From JACRLV01 sp045863555 (lineage in GTDB: Bacteria > Planctomycetota > Phycisphaerae > UBA1845 > Fen-1342): 64,000 bases of DNA. Each line of letters opens with the position of its first letter. Position 1 is the first letter of the stretch. The position numbers and the translations under genes were made by a program. The stretch is from contig BTUU01000023.1 of the NCBI GenBank assembly GCA_045863555.1, forward strand, positions 16,501 to 80,500, written 5' to 3'. The notes below the pieces were generated by a model. It did no database searches, was not told where the DNA came from, and worked only from the letters and a program-made list of their open reading frames with translations. This document shows positions 26,012 through 33,894 of this stretch, piece after piece.

Positions 26012-26052
26012 ATTTCGCTCTTCGCTCTTCGCTCTTCGCCCTTCGCTCTCCC
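26012..26052. repeat. Tandem heptamer CGCTCTT repeats
   Basis: Four to five copies of a 7-base unit (CGCTCTT, with a CGCCCTT variant) lie just past the stop of the TPR gene. This is a simple heptamer array, distinct in sequence from the GTGAAAn arrays. Confidence 0.7.
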
Positions 26053-26059
26053 CGATCCC

Positions 26060-27238
26060 CTACCGCGCCTCTCCGATCGCCGCCGCCACCGCGTTCGACG
26101 GATCCACCGCCCGAAGCCGCGCCAGCACGCCCTCCGCGACCTCGCGCCGTCCAAGGCGATACGCAAGCCCCGCCACCGTCTCCATCGCCGCGCGGCTGTC
26201 CGGATCGTGCGTCAGCGACCGCTGCGCCAGGTCGAGCGCTTTCTCGAAATTCTGCCCATAGGTCTCGATTCGCGACAGAAGCAGCCACGCCCGCGCCTCC
26301 CGTGGCTCGCCCTTCATCACGAGCGCAATCTGCGCCCGCGCCGCCTCGAACTGCCGGCTCTCGATCTGACACTCCGCCAGCGCCAGCCGCAGCACCCGCG
26401 ACGACTCCGCCCCGCCGGCCGCTCCGGACTCCGCCGCCCCATCCGCAAGCCGCGCTTCAAGCACCGACGCCGCCTCGCGCCACTGGCCGCTCTGCCGCAG
26501 CGCCAGTGCGAGCCGCTCCTGCACCGCGGGATCCTTCGAGCCCGTCGAGGCCTGACGCCACGCCGCGGCCGCCTCACGCCAATCGCCGAGCGCCTCAAGA
26601 CACTCCGCCCGGGCCGCGTGGTAGCCGCTGGTCCAGCCGAAATCCGCCCGGCGGCTGTCAAGCTGCTCCAGCGCCGCCCGCGCGTCGCCCGCCTGGAGGA
26701 GCTGCTGCGAGACGGCGATCGGATACGCGACCTCCGCCGGATCGATCGACCCCGCCCGCACGAAATGCTCCAGCGCCTTCTCATCGCAAAGCCGCTGCTG
26801 CGCAATCACGCCCAGCAGATACTCCGCCTCCGCCCGGACCGGCGCCTCGGCCTCGATGCCCGTCAGAAGCTGTTCCGCCAACCGATCGTTGCCGCGCGCG
26901 AGCGCAACCTTCGCGCTCAGCACCATCAGTCGCGGATTCGCCGGATCGAGGGCCATCGCCCGCTCGATCTCGGCCGCCGCGTCGGTCACATTGCCGGCGG
27001 CGAGCTGATCCGCCGCGAGCTGCGCCTTCACGCGCGACCGCGCGAGATTCCACCGGCCGGTCGCCTCCTTCCGCGCCTCGACCTGCGGCGTCTGCTGGGC
27101 GCACCCCGCCGCGAGCAGCACGACGAGCATCGCGCCCGCCGGGCGCAGCCATTTTGCCGGCCAGCGCCGTGGGCGAACTTGCGAAAGAGAACGTGGCCGA
27201 GGCTGGCCGTTCCGATTCAGCCGAATGCGACCGTTCAT
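26060..27238 (-). CDS. TPR lipoprotein coupled to secretin
   Basis: The 392-residue protein has a lipoprotein signal whose lipobox LLAAGC falls near residue 46 after an unusually long basic N-terminus. The remainder is an array of tetratricopeptide-type helical pairs (for example DPANPRLMVLSAKVALARGN and ALEQLDSRRADF). Its start overlaps the secretin stop in an ATGA arrangement, so the two are coupled. TPR lipoproteins of this sort (PilF/PilW class) help secretins reach and assemble in the outer membrane; that role is inferred from context. Confidence 0.82.
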   Translation of the reverse strand: MNGRIRLNRNGQPRPRSLSQVRPRRWPAKWLRPAGAMLVVLLAAGCAQQTPQVEARKEATGRWNLARSRVKAQLAADQLAAGNVTDAAAEIERAMALDPANPRLMVLSAKVALARGNDRLAEQLLTGIEAEAPVRAEAEYLLGVIAQQRLCDEKALEHFVRAGSIDPAEVAYPIAVSQQLLQAGDARAALEQLDSRRADFGWTSGYHAARAECLEALGDWREAAAAWRQASTGSKDPAVQERLALALRQSGQWREAASVLEARLADGAAESGAAGGAESSRVLRLALAECQIESRQFEAARAQIALVMKGEPREARAWLLLSRIETYGQNFEKALDLAQRSLTHDPDSRAAMETVAGLAYRLGRREVAEGVLARLRAVDPSNAVAAAIGEAR

Positions 27239-29097
27239 GGCGTCTTTCCTTCCGGAATCGTCGGCGTGCTGTCGAGACGAAGCTGCCCTTCCGGCTCCGG
27301 CCGATCGAAGACCTCGCCGGGCGCGGCCCCGCCGTCGCGCTGCGAGCGGATGAGATCGAGCATCAGCGTCCGCGACCGCGCTCCCTCGCTTTCCCAGAGC
27401 CGCCGGCCGAGCAATTCCTCTTTCAGCTTCAGCGCCGAAAGATGCCGCGGCTGATTGTGCAGCGCCATGCGCGCGTTGAGCAGCGCCAGGTCGTCGTCGC
27501 CATTCTCGAAGTCGCGGATCGCCGCCTGGTAGAACGCCTGTGCCAGCCGCTCGCGCCCGCTGAAGAGCAGCCCCTTCCGCGAACCCACGCGGACGCGCTC
27601 GACGTCCTCCAGCATCGCCTCAAAGTGCTCCTGCTCCTCCTTCGTGTTCTTCAGCACGTGGACAGTCAGCAGGATGATGACCTCCTCGCGCACCGTCGAG
27701 TCGCGCTGCTTCTGGGCCAGCAGGCCGATCCCGGGGATATCGCCGAGAATCGGCACCTGCGTCCGCGACGTCACCGTCCGCTCGCGGAACAGCCCGCCGA
27801 TGAGCACCGTGTGCCCGTCGTTCACGAGGATGTCCGCCTTCGCCTCCGTCGTCTCCTCGAACGGCAGGTTTGAGACCGTCAGGCCGCCGTTGCTGTCCTT
27901 CGGATGCACCGCGATCCGCACCGAGCCGTCGTCGTTGATGTGCGGCCGCAGCCGCACCTGCGTGCCGGTCTCGAGAAACTCGATCTTCTGCACGGCCGCC
28001 GTCTCCGTCACGGTCGTGGTGATATACCCGTCGCGGCGGCCGACGATGACCTCGGCCTCCTGCCGGTTCAGCGCGAGGATCTTCGGGTTCGCCATGATCG
28101 TGACGTCGGTCACGTCCTCCAGCGCCCGCAGGAACGCGGCGACGTTGTTGCGGATGATGCCGAACGTGAAGCCGCGGGTGATGTCGCCGATCAGGTTGGT
28201 GCTGAGATTCGCCGAAGTATCCTCGAAATCTTCGATCGGAAGCTGGCCCGTCCGCACGTTCGCCGCGGCGTCGCTGACGCTGCCGACCGTCTGAAAATCC
28301 ACGCCGCCCAGCAGCGTAAAGTCGATCCCGTATGCGTTGTCCTCGTTCAGCGTCGCCCGCAGGATCGTCGCCTCGATGAGCACCTGCCGCGGCCGCTCGT
28401 CGATCTCGCGCAGCAGTTTTTCCACGCGATCGAGCCGGTCGGGCGTATCGGTGAGGATCAGGTATTCGACGCTGGCCGTCGATTCGCCGGACGAGAGTCC
28501 GCCGCTTCCCGAACTCGACTGTGCATTGTTGATCGAATTCACGACGGACATCGGACCGCTGTTCTCGCCGCCTTTCGGCGCCAGAACGGCCGAGCCGTCG
28601 CCGACCCTGGCCGCCTGGCCGAGGATGCCCGTCACGGCCGCCAGGGCTTCCGCTTTGCTGATGTACTTCAGCCGGAAAACGCGCGTCTGCGGCGGGGGCG
28701 ACTGCGCGGCCACCTCTTCCGGCGTGCCGACGAATACCGTCGAACCCATCTGCCGGTACGCGAAGTTGTTCGGCGTGAGCAGCGCATCCAGTGCATCTGC
28801 AAACGTCACGGAATAGAGATTCGCGGAGATCCGACCCTTGACCGACGTGCTGGTCACGATGTTCGAACGCGCCTGGTAGCTCAGCAGCTCCAGCGCGGCC
28901 GTAAGTTCGACGTCCCGTACGTGGACGTCGAGCAGGCCGGTGTCGCCCGTGATCACCAGGTCGGGGTTTCCCGCCCCGGACGGCGCATCCCGACCGGCGG
29001 GAGCACTGGCCGGAATCTCCTGCGCGGAAGCCGCGGGCGGCGCAAGCGACGCGAGCAGGCCGGCGAGGCCCGCACAAATGGTCAGGCGCGTGTACAT
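27235..29097 (-). CDS. Secretin (type II/IV pilus-type outer-membrane channel)
   Basis: The start at 29097 gives a 620-residue product with a signal peptide ending near AASAQE. N-terminal repeats include VRDVELTAALELLSYQARSN with its typical secretin N0/STN pattern. The middle holds RVFRLKYISKAEA (N1-like) and an insert rich in Ser/Gly. The core secretin domain has ILRATLNEDN, NPKILALNRQEAEV, GTQVRLRPHI, and the strongly conserved PILGDIPGIGLLAQ ending. A C-terminal helical tail (about 500-620) follows. It should form the outer-membrane gate of a type IV pilus or type II secretion apparatus; the rest of that machine is not in this window. Confidence 0.92.
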   Translation of the reverse strand: MYTRLTICAGLAGLLASLAPPAASAQEIPASAPAGRDAPSGAGNPDLVITGDTGLLDVHVRDVELTAALELLSYQARSNIVTSTSVKGRISANLYSVTFADALDALLTPNNFAYRQMGSTVFVGTPEEVAAQSPPPQTRVFRLKYISKAEALAAVTGILGQAARVGDGSAVLAPKGGENSGPMSVVNSINNAQSSSGSGGLSSGESTASVEYLILTDTPDRLDRVEKLLREIDERPRQVLIEATILRATLNEDNAYGIDFTLLGGVDFQTVGSVSDAAANVRTGQLPIEDFEDTSANLSTNLIGDITRGFTFGIIRNNVAAFLRALEDVTDVTIMANPKILALNRQEAEVIVGRRDGYITTTVTETAAVQKIEFLETGTQVRLRPHINDDGSVRIAVHPKDSNGGLTVSNLPFEETTEAKADILVNDGHTVLIGGLFRERTVTSRTQVPILGDIPGIGLLAQKQRDSTVREEVIILLTVHVLKNTKEEQEHFEAMLEDVERVRVGSRKGLLFSGRERLAQAFYQAAIRDFENGDDDLALLNARMALHNQPRHLSALKLKEELLGRRLWESEGARSRTLMLDLIRSQRDGGAAPGEVFDRPEPEGQLRLDSTPTIPEGKTP

Positions 29098-29304
29098 ATC
29101 AAAGTGGAAGATCGGCCGGCCGTTATCGGCAACTTCAGGCGGGTGCGAAAACTGCCGCCGGGCTGCGTCAAACCACGCAGCCCGGCGGGGCGGGCGCAAT
29201 TCCTGCGGGCCGGGGGTCCGGGCACTGGACAGCCGGGCGGCGCGGGTGGACAATGGCGTCCAATCCTAGAACGCGTTGAAATTCTTCGCGCGAGGAGCCG
29301 TGCC

Positions 29305-29619
29305 ATGGCGAAACGCAAGCCGCAAATCAACTTTCAGGTCGAAAACAACATGAAGCTGCTCTACGACGAAGCCAAGGCGCACGGCCACTGGGTCACGCGC
29401 CTCTGCGCCGCGGGGCTGCTGATGATGATCGAGGACGCCGACGTCCGGGCCCGCGCGCTGAGCCGGCTGCGCGACTGGGAAGCCGAGTACGAGAAGGCGA
29501 GCGCCGCGGAGATCCGCGCGTTCGTCGAGGACGCCGGAGCCGAGATGCGAGCTGCCGCTCGAGGTAGCGTGCGAGCGCGGAAATCTCTGCCGGCGAAAAG
29601 AAAGGCAGCACGCGGCTGA
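29305..29619 (+). CDS. Small hypothetical protein
   Basis: The start at 29305 follows GAGGAG with good spacing. The 104-residue product begins KRKPQINFQVENNMKLLYDE and continues with AKAHGHWVTRLCAAGLLMM, then a coiled Glu/Arg-rich helix, ending in a basic Ala/Lys/Arg tail. The pattern recurs among small planctomycete proteins of unknown function and looks like a short ribbon-helix or helical DNA-binding-like module. The C-terminal part overlaps an opposite-strand gene candidate at 29393-29701. Confidence 0.6.
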   Translation: MAKRKPQINFQVENNMKLLYDEAKAHGHWVTRLCAAGLLMMIEDADVRARALSRLRDWEAEYEKASAAEIRAFVEDAGAEMRAAARGSVRARKSLPAKRKAARG

Positions 29620-29701
29620 CGCTGGCGAGGTCGGCGAGCCGCTGCTGCTCGGCGCGGACCGCCCGGACGGGTGAAAGCTGCGTCGATTCAACGTCCAACA
29701 T
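29393..29701 (-). CDS. Candidate small gene antisense to the 3' end of the gene at 29305
   Basis: From the ATG at 29701 the frame encodes 102 residues; the first half (ESTQLSPVRAVRAEQQRLAD, then FSPAEISALARYLERQLA) has natural protein character, while the second half is Arg-rich where it lies opposite the 29305 gene. A strong GGGAGG ribosome site precedes the start and a good promoter lies upstream at 29868-29896. The 227-base convergent overlap argues for caution: the coding part may really end earlier or be frame-altered. Function unknown. Confidence 0.45.
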   Translation of the reverse strand: MLDVESTQLSPVRAVRAEQQRLADLASVSRVLPFFSPAEISALARYLERQLASRLRRPRRTRGSPRRSPSRTRLPSRAAGSARGPGRRRPRSSSAAPRRRGA

Positions 29702-30110
29702 GATGCGTACCTCCCAAATTGCGCTGGTGACAAGACGCTGACGCAAGTTGACACAGTCGTCGTCCGCGCCCGGCATGCCCTCCCTGGCATCCAATTCCCT
29801 GGCCAGCCGGCGCGGTCCACGCATGGAGAGGTGGCATCCGCTGAGTTGTCTGGATTCGCCCAACTGAAGTGTACGGTATTTGTTCGGTTTTTTCAAGTCC
29901 TTTTTTTCGACGGCTGAGTAGCGATTGGGGGCCGCGCCGACGCCGGGATCCCATCATCCCGAATTACGGGTCGCATCAGCCGACCGCCGTTCCGCCCTGG
30001 GAATCCCCCGCTCGGGACGCGGCTGAAGGGCTACTGGCGGCGCGCGACCGCATCCCGATGCCTTGAACGCTTCGGCCCCTTCGCGAGGCCCGGCGTGCGC
30101 AGCCCGGCAA
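29702..30110. other. Intergenic region between small genes and tRNA-Ala
   Basis: Roughly 400 bases without a convincing coding region. It holds the 5' leader and promoter of the minus-strand gene candidate (29702-29896). From there to the tRNA promoter I see only GC-rich sequence with no repeat or hairpin that stands out. Confidence 0.5.
29868..29896 (-). promoter_or_regulatory. Sigma-70-like promoter, minus strand
   Basis: On the minus strand TTGAAA (plus 29891-29896) is separated by exactly 17 bases from TACACT (plus 29868-29873), within an AT-rich stretch unusual for this genome. Transcription would run toward the small gene that starts at 29701. Confidence 0.55.
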
Positions 30111-30138
30111 TTGCATCGCTCAAAAAACGGCATATAAT
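30111..30138 (+). promoter_or_regulatory. Promoter of tRNA-Ala
   Basis: TTGCAT (30111-30116) and a consensus TATAAT (30133-30138) are 16 bases apart. The tRNA begins ten bases after the -10 box, which fits initiation close to the mature 5' end. Confidence 0.8.
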
Positions 30139-30148
30139 GCCCCGAATC

Positions 30149-30221
<73 letters not shown>

Positions 30222-30386
30222 GTCCCGCAAGTCCGTGAATCCACGCCAGTTGCGCTAGGTGTCGAATACCGTACTCAGCGGCGAAAGCCAGCCTCGACTT
30301 GGGCTTTGCGTATTCGTGCACTGTAGAATCCGACAATTGCCCCGCCGGCTGTGAGGGGTTCGATCGTCGCACGACCATCGACTCAA

Positions 30387-30602
30387 TCACTTGGCCTTTT
30401 TGGGCCGCTGCCGACGTCGGCGCGACTGCCCAAGGGCTCGCCGACCCCCAGGGACACGACTCCCGGCACCGGATGCGCGTTCGCGCGCGAGCAATCGCAG
30501 AAATCCCTCGATCGTTCCCCCTGCCTCAGCCCACATTTCCCGGCGGATGGCGCGGACTTCAGCGACGACGGGGTCTTCCGCGTGCGCCTGATTGGTACTC
30601 AT
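30387..30602 (-). CDS. Small partner protein of the PIN-domain gene (putative antitoxin)
   Basis: Starting at 30602 with an ATGA overlap with the stop of the PIN gene, the 71-residue product reads PVVAEVRAIRREMWAEAGGT then a basic Lys/Arg tail. Its first half resembles small VapB-like or antitoxin-like helical proteins that begin with a conserved 'EVRAIR' helix. The position after the toxin, not before it, is the less common gene order. Antitoxin function is inferred from this coupling alone. Confidence 0.6.
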   Translation of the reverse strand: MSTNQAHAEDPVVAEVRAIRREMWAEAGGTIEGFLRLLARERASGAGSRVPGGRRALGQSRRRRQRPKKAK

Positions 30603-31075
30603 GTCGCATCCTCCGGCAGCAGCATCAACGGCGTTGTCAGGACAGGCACATGCAGGTGCAGCCGCTCGTTCAATATCGCGATATGCTGAAACTTGTTCGC
30701 GTTCGCCAAGTGCCTGCAATTCCAGGTCAGCAAGTAGTCAATCGAGCACATCGACGCCATCGCCAGATGATAGGCGTCTCCGTCACCGCCCGGCGACATG
30801 AGCTTGCGTTCCACATAATGCTCGATCACGTCAAGGATGCCGGTCGGCTCCCGAAGGACCTCGACATCTTTGAGCAGTTCGATGGATCGGGACGATTTTG
30901 GTTCAGGCGCGCGCGATAGCTCAGATAGCACAGCTTGCGACGTCACCAGGCGGTATGAATGCCGATGTGCGTCCCACCAGACTCGCGTGGCGTCGCGCCA
31001 GGCGACGAGCGACGGCTGACGACGAGACTCGAAGTAATAGCTCGGGATCGTCGTCTCAATGTAGACCGACGCCAT
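30599..31075 (-). CDS. PIN-domain (VapC-like) toxin
   Basis: The 158-residue protein begins VYIETTIPSYYFESR, the signature of a PIN subfamily in which the first acidic metal ligand is Glu in IETT. Further acidic residues are in VTSQAVLSELSR and GDGDAYHLAMASMCSIDYLLTW-type segments that complete the nuclease site. PIN proteins of toxin-antitoxin systems cut RNA. The gene begins only 2 bases after the lepA stop and overlaps the small downstream gene, so it belongs to the lepA transcript. Confidence 0.8.
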   Translation of the reverse strand: MASVYIETTIPSYYFESRRQPSLVAWRDATRVWWDAHRHSYRLVTSQAVLSELSRAPEPKSSRSIELLKDVEVLREPTGILDVIEHYVERKLMSPGGDGDAYHLAMASMCSIDYLLTWNCRHLANANKFQHIAILNERLHLHVPVLTTPLMLLPEDAT

Positions 31076-31077
31076 CG

Positions 31078-32877
31078 CTAATCCTCATCCGGCTCCAGCA
31101 CCGTCATGAACGCCTTCTGCGGGATGTCGACGCGCCCCACCGTCTTCATGCGCTTCTTGCCCTCTTTCTGCTTCTCGAGGAGTTTGCGCTTGCGCGTCAC
31201 GTCGCCGCCGTAGCACTTGGCCGTCACGTTCTTCCGCATCGCCTTGATCGTCTCGCGGGCGATGATCTTGCCCCCGATCGCCGCCTGGATCGGGATCTCG
31301 AACATGTGCCGGTCGATCTCCTCACGCAGCCGCTGGATCATCCGCCGCCCCCGCCGGTCCGCGTTGCTGCGGTGACAGATGATCGAGAGCGCGTCGACCG
31401 GCACGCCGTTCACGAGGATGTCCAGCTTGACCAGATCGCCTGAGCGGTAGCCCGTCAGGTGATAGTCCATCGTCCCGTAGCCCTTCGTGATCGACTTCAG
31501 CTTGTCATAGAAATCGTACAGAATTTCGTTGAACGGAAACTCGTAGGTGATCATCACGCGCTGCGGCGAGAGATACTCCGTCCGCTTGAACTCGCCCCGC
31601 CGCGTCTCCGCGAGCTGCATGATCCCGCCGATGTAGTCCGCCGGCGTGATGACCTGAAGCTCGATGATCGGCTCGCGAATCTCCTCGACCCGCGACATGT
31701 CCGGCAGGTCCCCCGCCGCGTCGATGTGCTTCACCTCTCCGCCCGTCAGCAGCACCTCATACGTCACGCTCGGCGCCGTCTGCACCACGTCGACACCGCA
31801 CTCGCGCTCCAGCCGCTCCTGCACGATGTCCATGTGCAGCAGGCCCAGGAACCCGCAGCGGAAGCCGAAGCCCAGCGCATCCGAATGCTGCGGCACGAAT
31901 GTGAACGACGCATCGTTCAGACTCAGCCGGTTCAGCGCATCCCGCAGCTCGTCAAACTGCTCGCCCGCCGACGGGAAAAAGTCGCAGAAGACCATCTGCT
32001 GCGGCGGCTTGTAACCCGGCAGCGCCTCGGACGCGGGAGAGTTCGCATCCGTAATGGTGTCGCCAACCGTTACATCCTGAAGCGTCTTGATCGCCGCGAC
32101 GATGTAGCCCGTCTCGCCCGCCGCCAGCGACTGGCACTGCGTCATCTTCGGCCGGAATTTCCCCAGGTCGGTGATGACATAATGCCGGCCCCGCCCCATC
32201 AGCAGAACCTTCTGCCCCTTGTGCAGCGTTCCATGCACAACGCGCACGTAGCAGATTACCCCGCGATAATCGTCGTACTCGCTGTCGAAAATCAGCGCCT
32301 GGAGCGGAGCCCTGGCATCGCCTTTCGGCGCTGGCAGATTCTTGACGATCGCGCGAAGCAGCTCGTCGACCCCCAGCCCCGTCTTCGCCGATACGAACTG
32401 CACGTGATCCGAGCTGATCCCCAGAACGTGCTCCACCTCGATCGCCGTGTCTTCCGGCCGCGCGCCGGGAAGATCGACCTTGTTCACGACCGGGATGATC
32501 TCCAGGTCGTTGCCCACCGCGGCGTACGCGTTCGCGACCGTCTGCGCCTGGACGCCCTGTGTCGCGTCAACCACCAGCAGCGCCCCGTCGCACGCCGCCA
32601 GCGCCCGGTCGACCTCGTAATGAAAATCGACGTGTCCCGGCGTATCGATCAGGTTGAACATGTATGTCTGGCCGTCGACTTCGACGTCGATCGACACGGC
32701 CGAGGCCTTGATCGTGATGCCCCGCTCGCGCTCCAGGTCCATGCTGTCGAGCATCTGGTCCATGGCTTCGCGCTGAGTGACCGCGCCGGAGATCTGGAGC
32801 AGCCGGTCGGCAAGCGTGCTCTTGCCGTGGTCGATGTGGGCGATGATCGAGAAATTCCGAATCCGGCTTTGATCCAT
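31078..32877 (-). CDS. lepA: LepA (elongation factor 4)
   Basis: This 599-residue translational GTPase has the full LepA layout. The G domain shows AHIDHGKSTLADRL (G1), an effector region with GITI, DTPGHVDF (G3) and NKVDLPGA (G4). The beta-barrel and two EF-G-like domains follow, with the LepA-specific C-terminus ending in a KQKEGKKRMKTVG stretch. The protein acts on ribosomes late in initiation or under ionic stress. The start (DQSRIRNFSIIAHIDH) is unambiguous. Two toxin-type genes follow it on the same strand with almost no spacing. Confidence 0.97.
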   Translation of the reverse strand: MDQSRIRNFSIIAHIDHGKSTLADRLLQISGAVTQREAMDQMLDSMDLERERGITIKASAVSIDVEVDGQTYMFNLIDTPGHVDFHYEVDRALAACDGALLVVDATQGVQAQTVANAYAAVGNDLEIIPVVNKVDLPGARPEDTAIEVEHVLGISSDHVQFVSAKTGLGVDELLRAIVKNLPAPKGDARAPLQALIFDSEYDDYRGVICYVRVVHGTLHKGQKVLLMGRGRHYVITDLGKFRPKMTQCQSLAAGETGYIVAAIKTLQDVTVGDTITDANSPASEALPGYKPPQQMVFCDFFPSAGEQFDELRDALNRLSLNDASFTFVPQHSDALGFGFRCGFLGLLHMDIVQERLERECGVDVVQTAPSVTYEVLLTGGEVKHIDAAGDLPDMSRVEEIREPIIELQVITPADYIGGIMQLAETRRGEFKRTEYLSPQRVMITYEFPFNEILYDFYDKLKSITKGYGTMDYHLTGYRSGDLVKLDILVNGVPVDALSIICHRSNADRRGRRMIQRLREEIDRHMFEIPIQAAIGGKIIARETIKAMRKNVTAKCYGGDVTRKRKLLEKQKEGKKRMKTVGRVDIPQKAFMTVLEPDED

Positions 32878-33009
32878 GTGGCTGTAACTTCCGCCAAATA
32901 AAGATGTTGCGCAATTCGCCGCCCCGAAAACAGCCGCGATTGCACGATTGTACCGGCCGCCGACCGAAAAGGCGAAAGCGGCCGGCCACGCAAACCTGCG
33001 GAACTCGCC

Positions 33010-33015
33010 TATAAT
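33010..33015 (+). promoter_or_regulatory. Possible -10 box upstream of the FixJ-type regulator
   Basis: A consensus TATAAT followed by GCC sits about 70 bases before the regulator start, the same TATAATGCC context seen before the tRNA. A matching -35 element 16-18 bases upstream is not evident, so this is tentative. Confidence 0.35.
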
Positions 33016-33084
33016 GCCGTTCCCAATTCAGACGCCAGCGACTACGATTCATTGGGCTAAGGGCCAATGGTTGGTTAAGGACTG

Positions 33085-33759
33085 ATGAACACGCCAAATG
33101 GCACCGTGATACTCGTCGACGACGATCCGCTCGTGTCTGCTTCCCTGAGCGCCACGATCGATCGCCTCGGTTACAAGCGTCACAGCTTTGCAGACGGCGC
33201 GTCGTTCCTGGCGTCGATCGCGAGCCAGCCGCCGCCCTGCCCCGCGTGCGTTCTGCTCGATCTCCGCATGCCGAACGTCGACGGCCTCGAAGTCCAGCGG
33301 GTGATCGAGAGCCGCCGGCTCAACCTCCCGATCATCTTCATGTCCGCGTACATCGACACCCCCTCCGTCGTCAGCGCCATGAAACGCGGTGCGATCGACT
33401 TTCTGCCCAAGCCGTTCACTTCCGAAACGCTCGGACAGTCGATCGAAGAGGCGCTCGGCCGGGCCTCGGCAATGGAGAAGGTTCACGCCCAGACCGAGAT
33501 GATCGGCCGGCGACTCGAAACACTCACCGAACGCGAACGCGAAGTCATGGAACTGGTCGTCTCCGGCCTCACGAACAAGGCCGTCGGATCGAAATTCGGC
33601 ATCAGCGAAAAGACCGTGAAAGTCCACCGCGGCCGCGTCATGGAAAAGATGGCCGCGGGATCCCTCGCTGAACTGGTGCTGATGGCCCAGGCCGTCGGCA
33701 TCCCCACCGCCCAGCTTTCGGCGATGCGGTCGATTCCCGACGACGATTCGGACGCCTGA
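33085..33759 (+). CDS. FixJ-type response regulator (REC + LuxR-type HTH)
   Basis: The 224-residue protein has an N-terminal receiver domain with acidic pocket VDDDP, phospho-acceptor Asp59 in LLDLRMPN, and Lys109 in FLPKPF. The C-terminal LuxR/FixJ-type helix-turn-helix is at about 145-205 (LTEREREVMELVVSGLTNKA, then GISEKTVKVHRGRVMEKM). It should be a phosphorylation-controlled transcription activator. No histidine kinase lies beside it, so the cognate kinase is elsewhere. A very strong terminator follows its stop. Confidence 0.93.
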   Translation: MNTPNGTVILVDDDPLVSASLSATIDRLGYKRHSFADGASFLASIASQPPPCPACVLLDLRMPNVDGLEVQRVIESRRLNLPIIFMSAYIDTPSVVSAMKRGAIDFLPKPFTSETLGQSIEEALGRASAMEKVHAQTEMIGRRLETLTEREREVMELVVSGLTNKAVGSKFGISEKTVKVHRGRVMEKMAAGSLAELVLMAQAVGIPTAQLSAMRSIPDDDSDA

Positions 33760-33794
33760 CGCCGGAGTCGACGCGAATCGCACGACAGAAAATC

Positions 33795-33840
33795 CCGAGG
33801 CGGTTTGCGAGTCCCGCTCGCAAACCGCCTCGGTTCGTTT
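33795..33840 (+). terminator. Strong hairpin terminator after the response regulator
   Basis: The arms (33795-33811 and 33817-33833) are a perfect 17-bp inverted repeat around a 5-base loop, followed by TTCGTTT. This is long for an intrinsic terminator and lies between convergent genes, so it may serve both strands. Confidence 0.85.
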
Positions 33841-33894
33841 CACACCGGCGGTGGATCAGCGCTGGCGGCCGATCCGCCGCCGCTGCCCGGGCGG

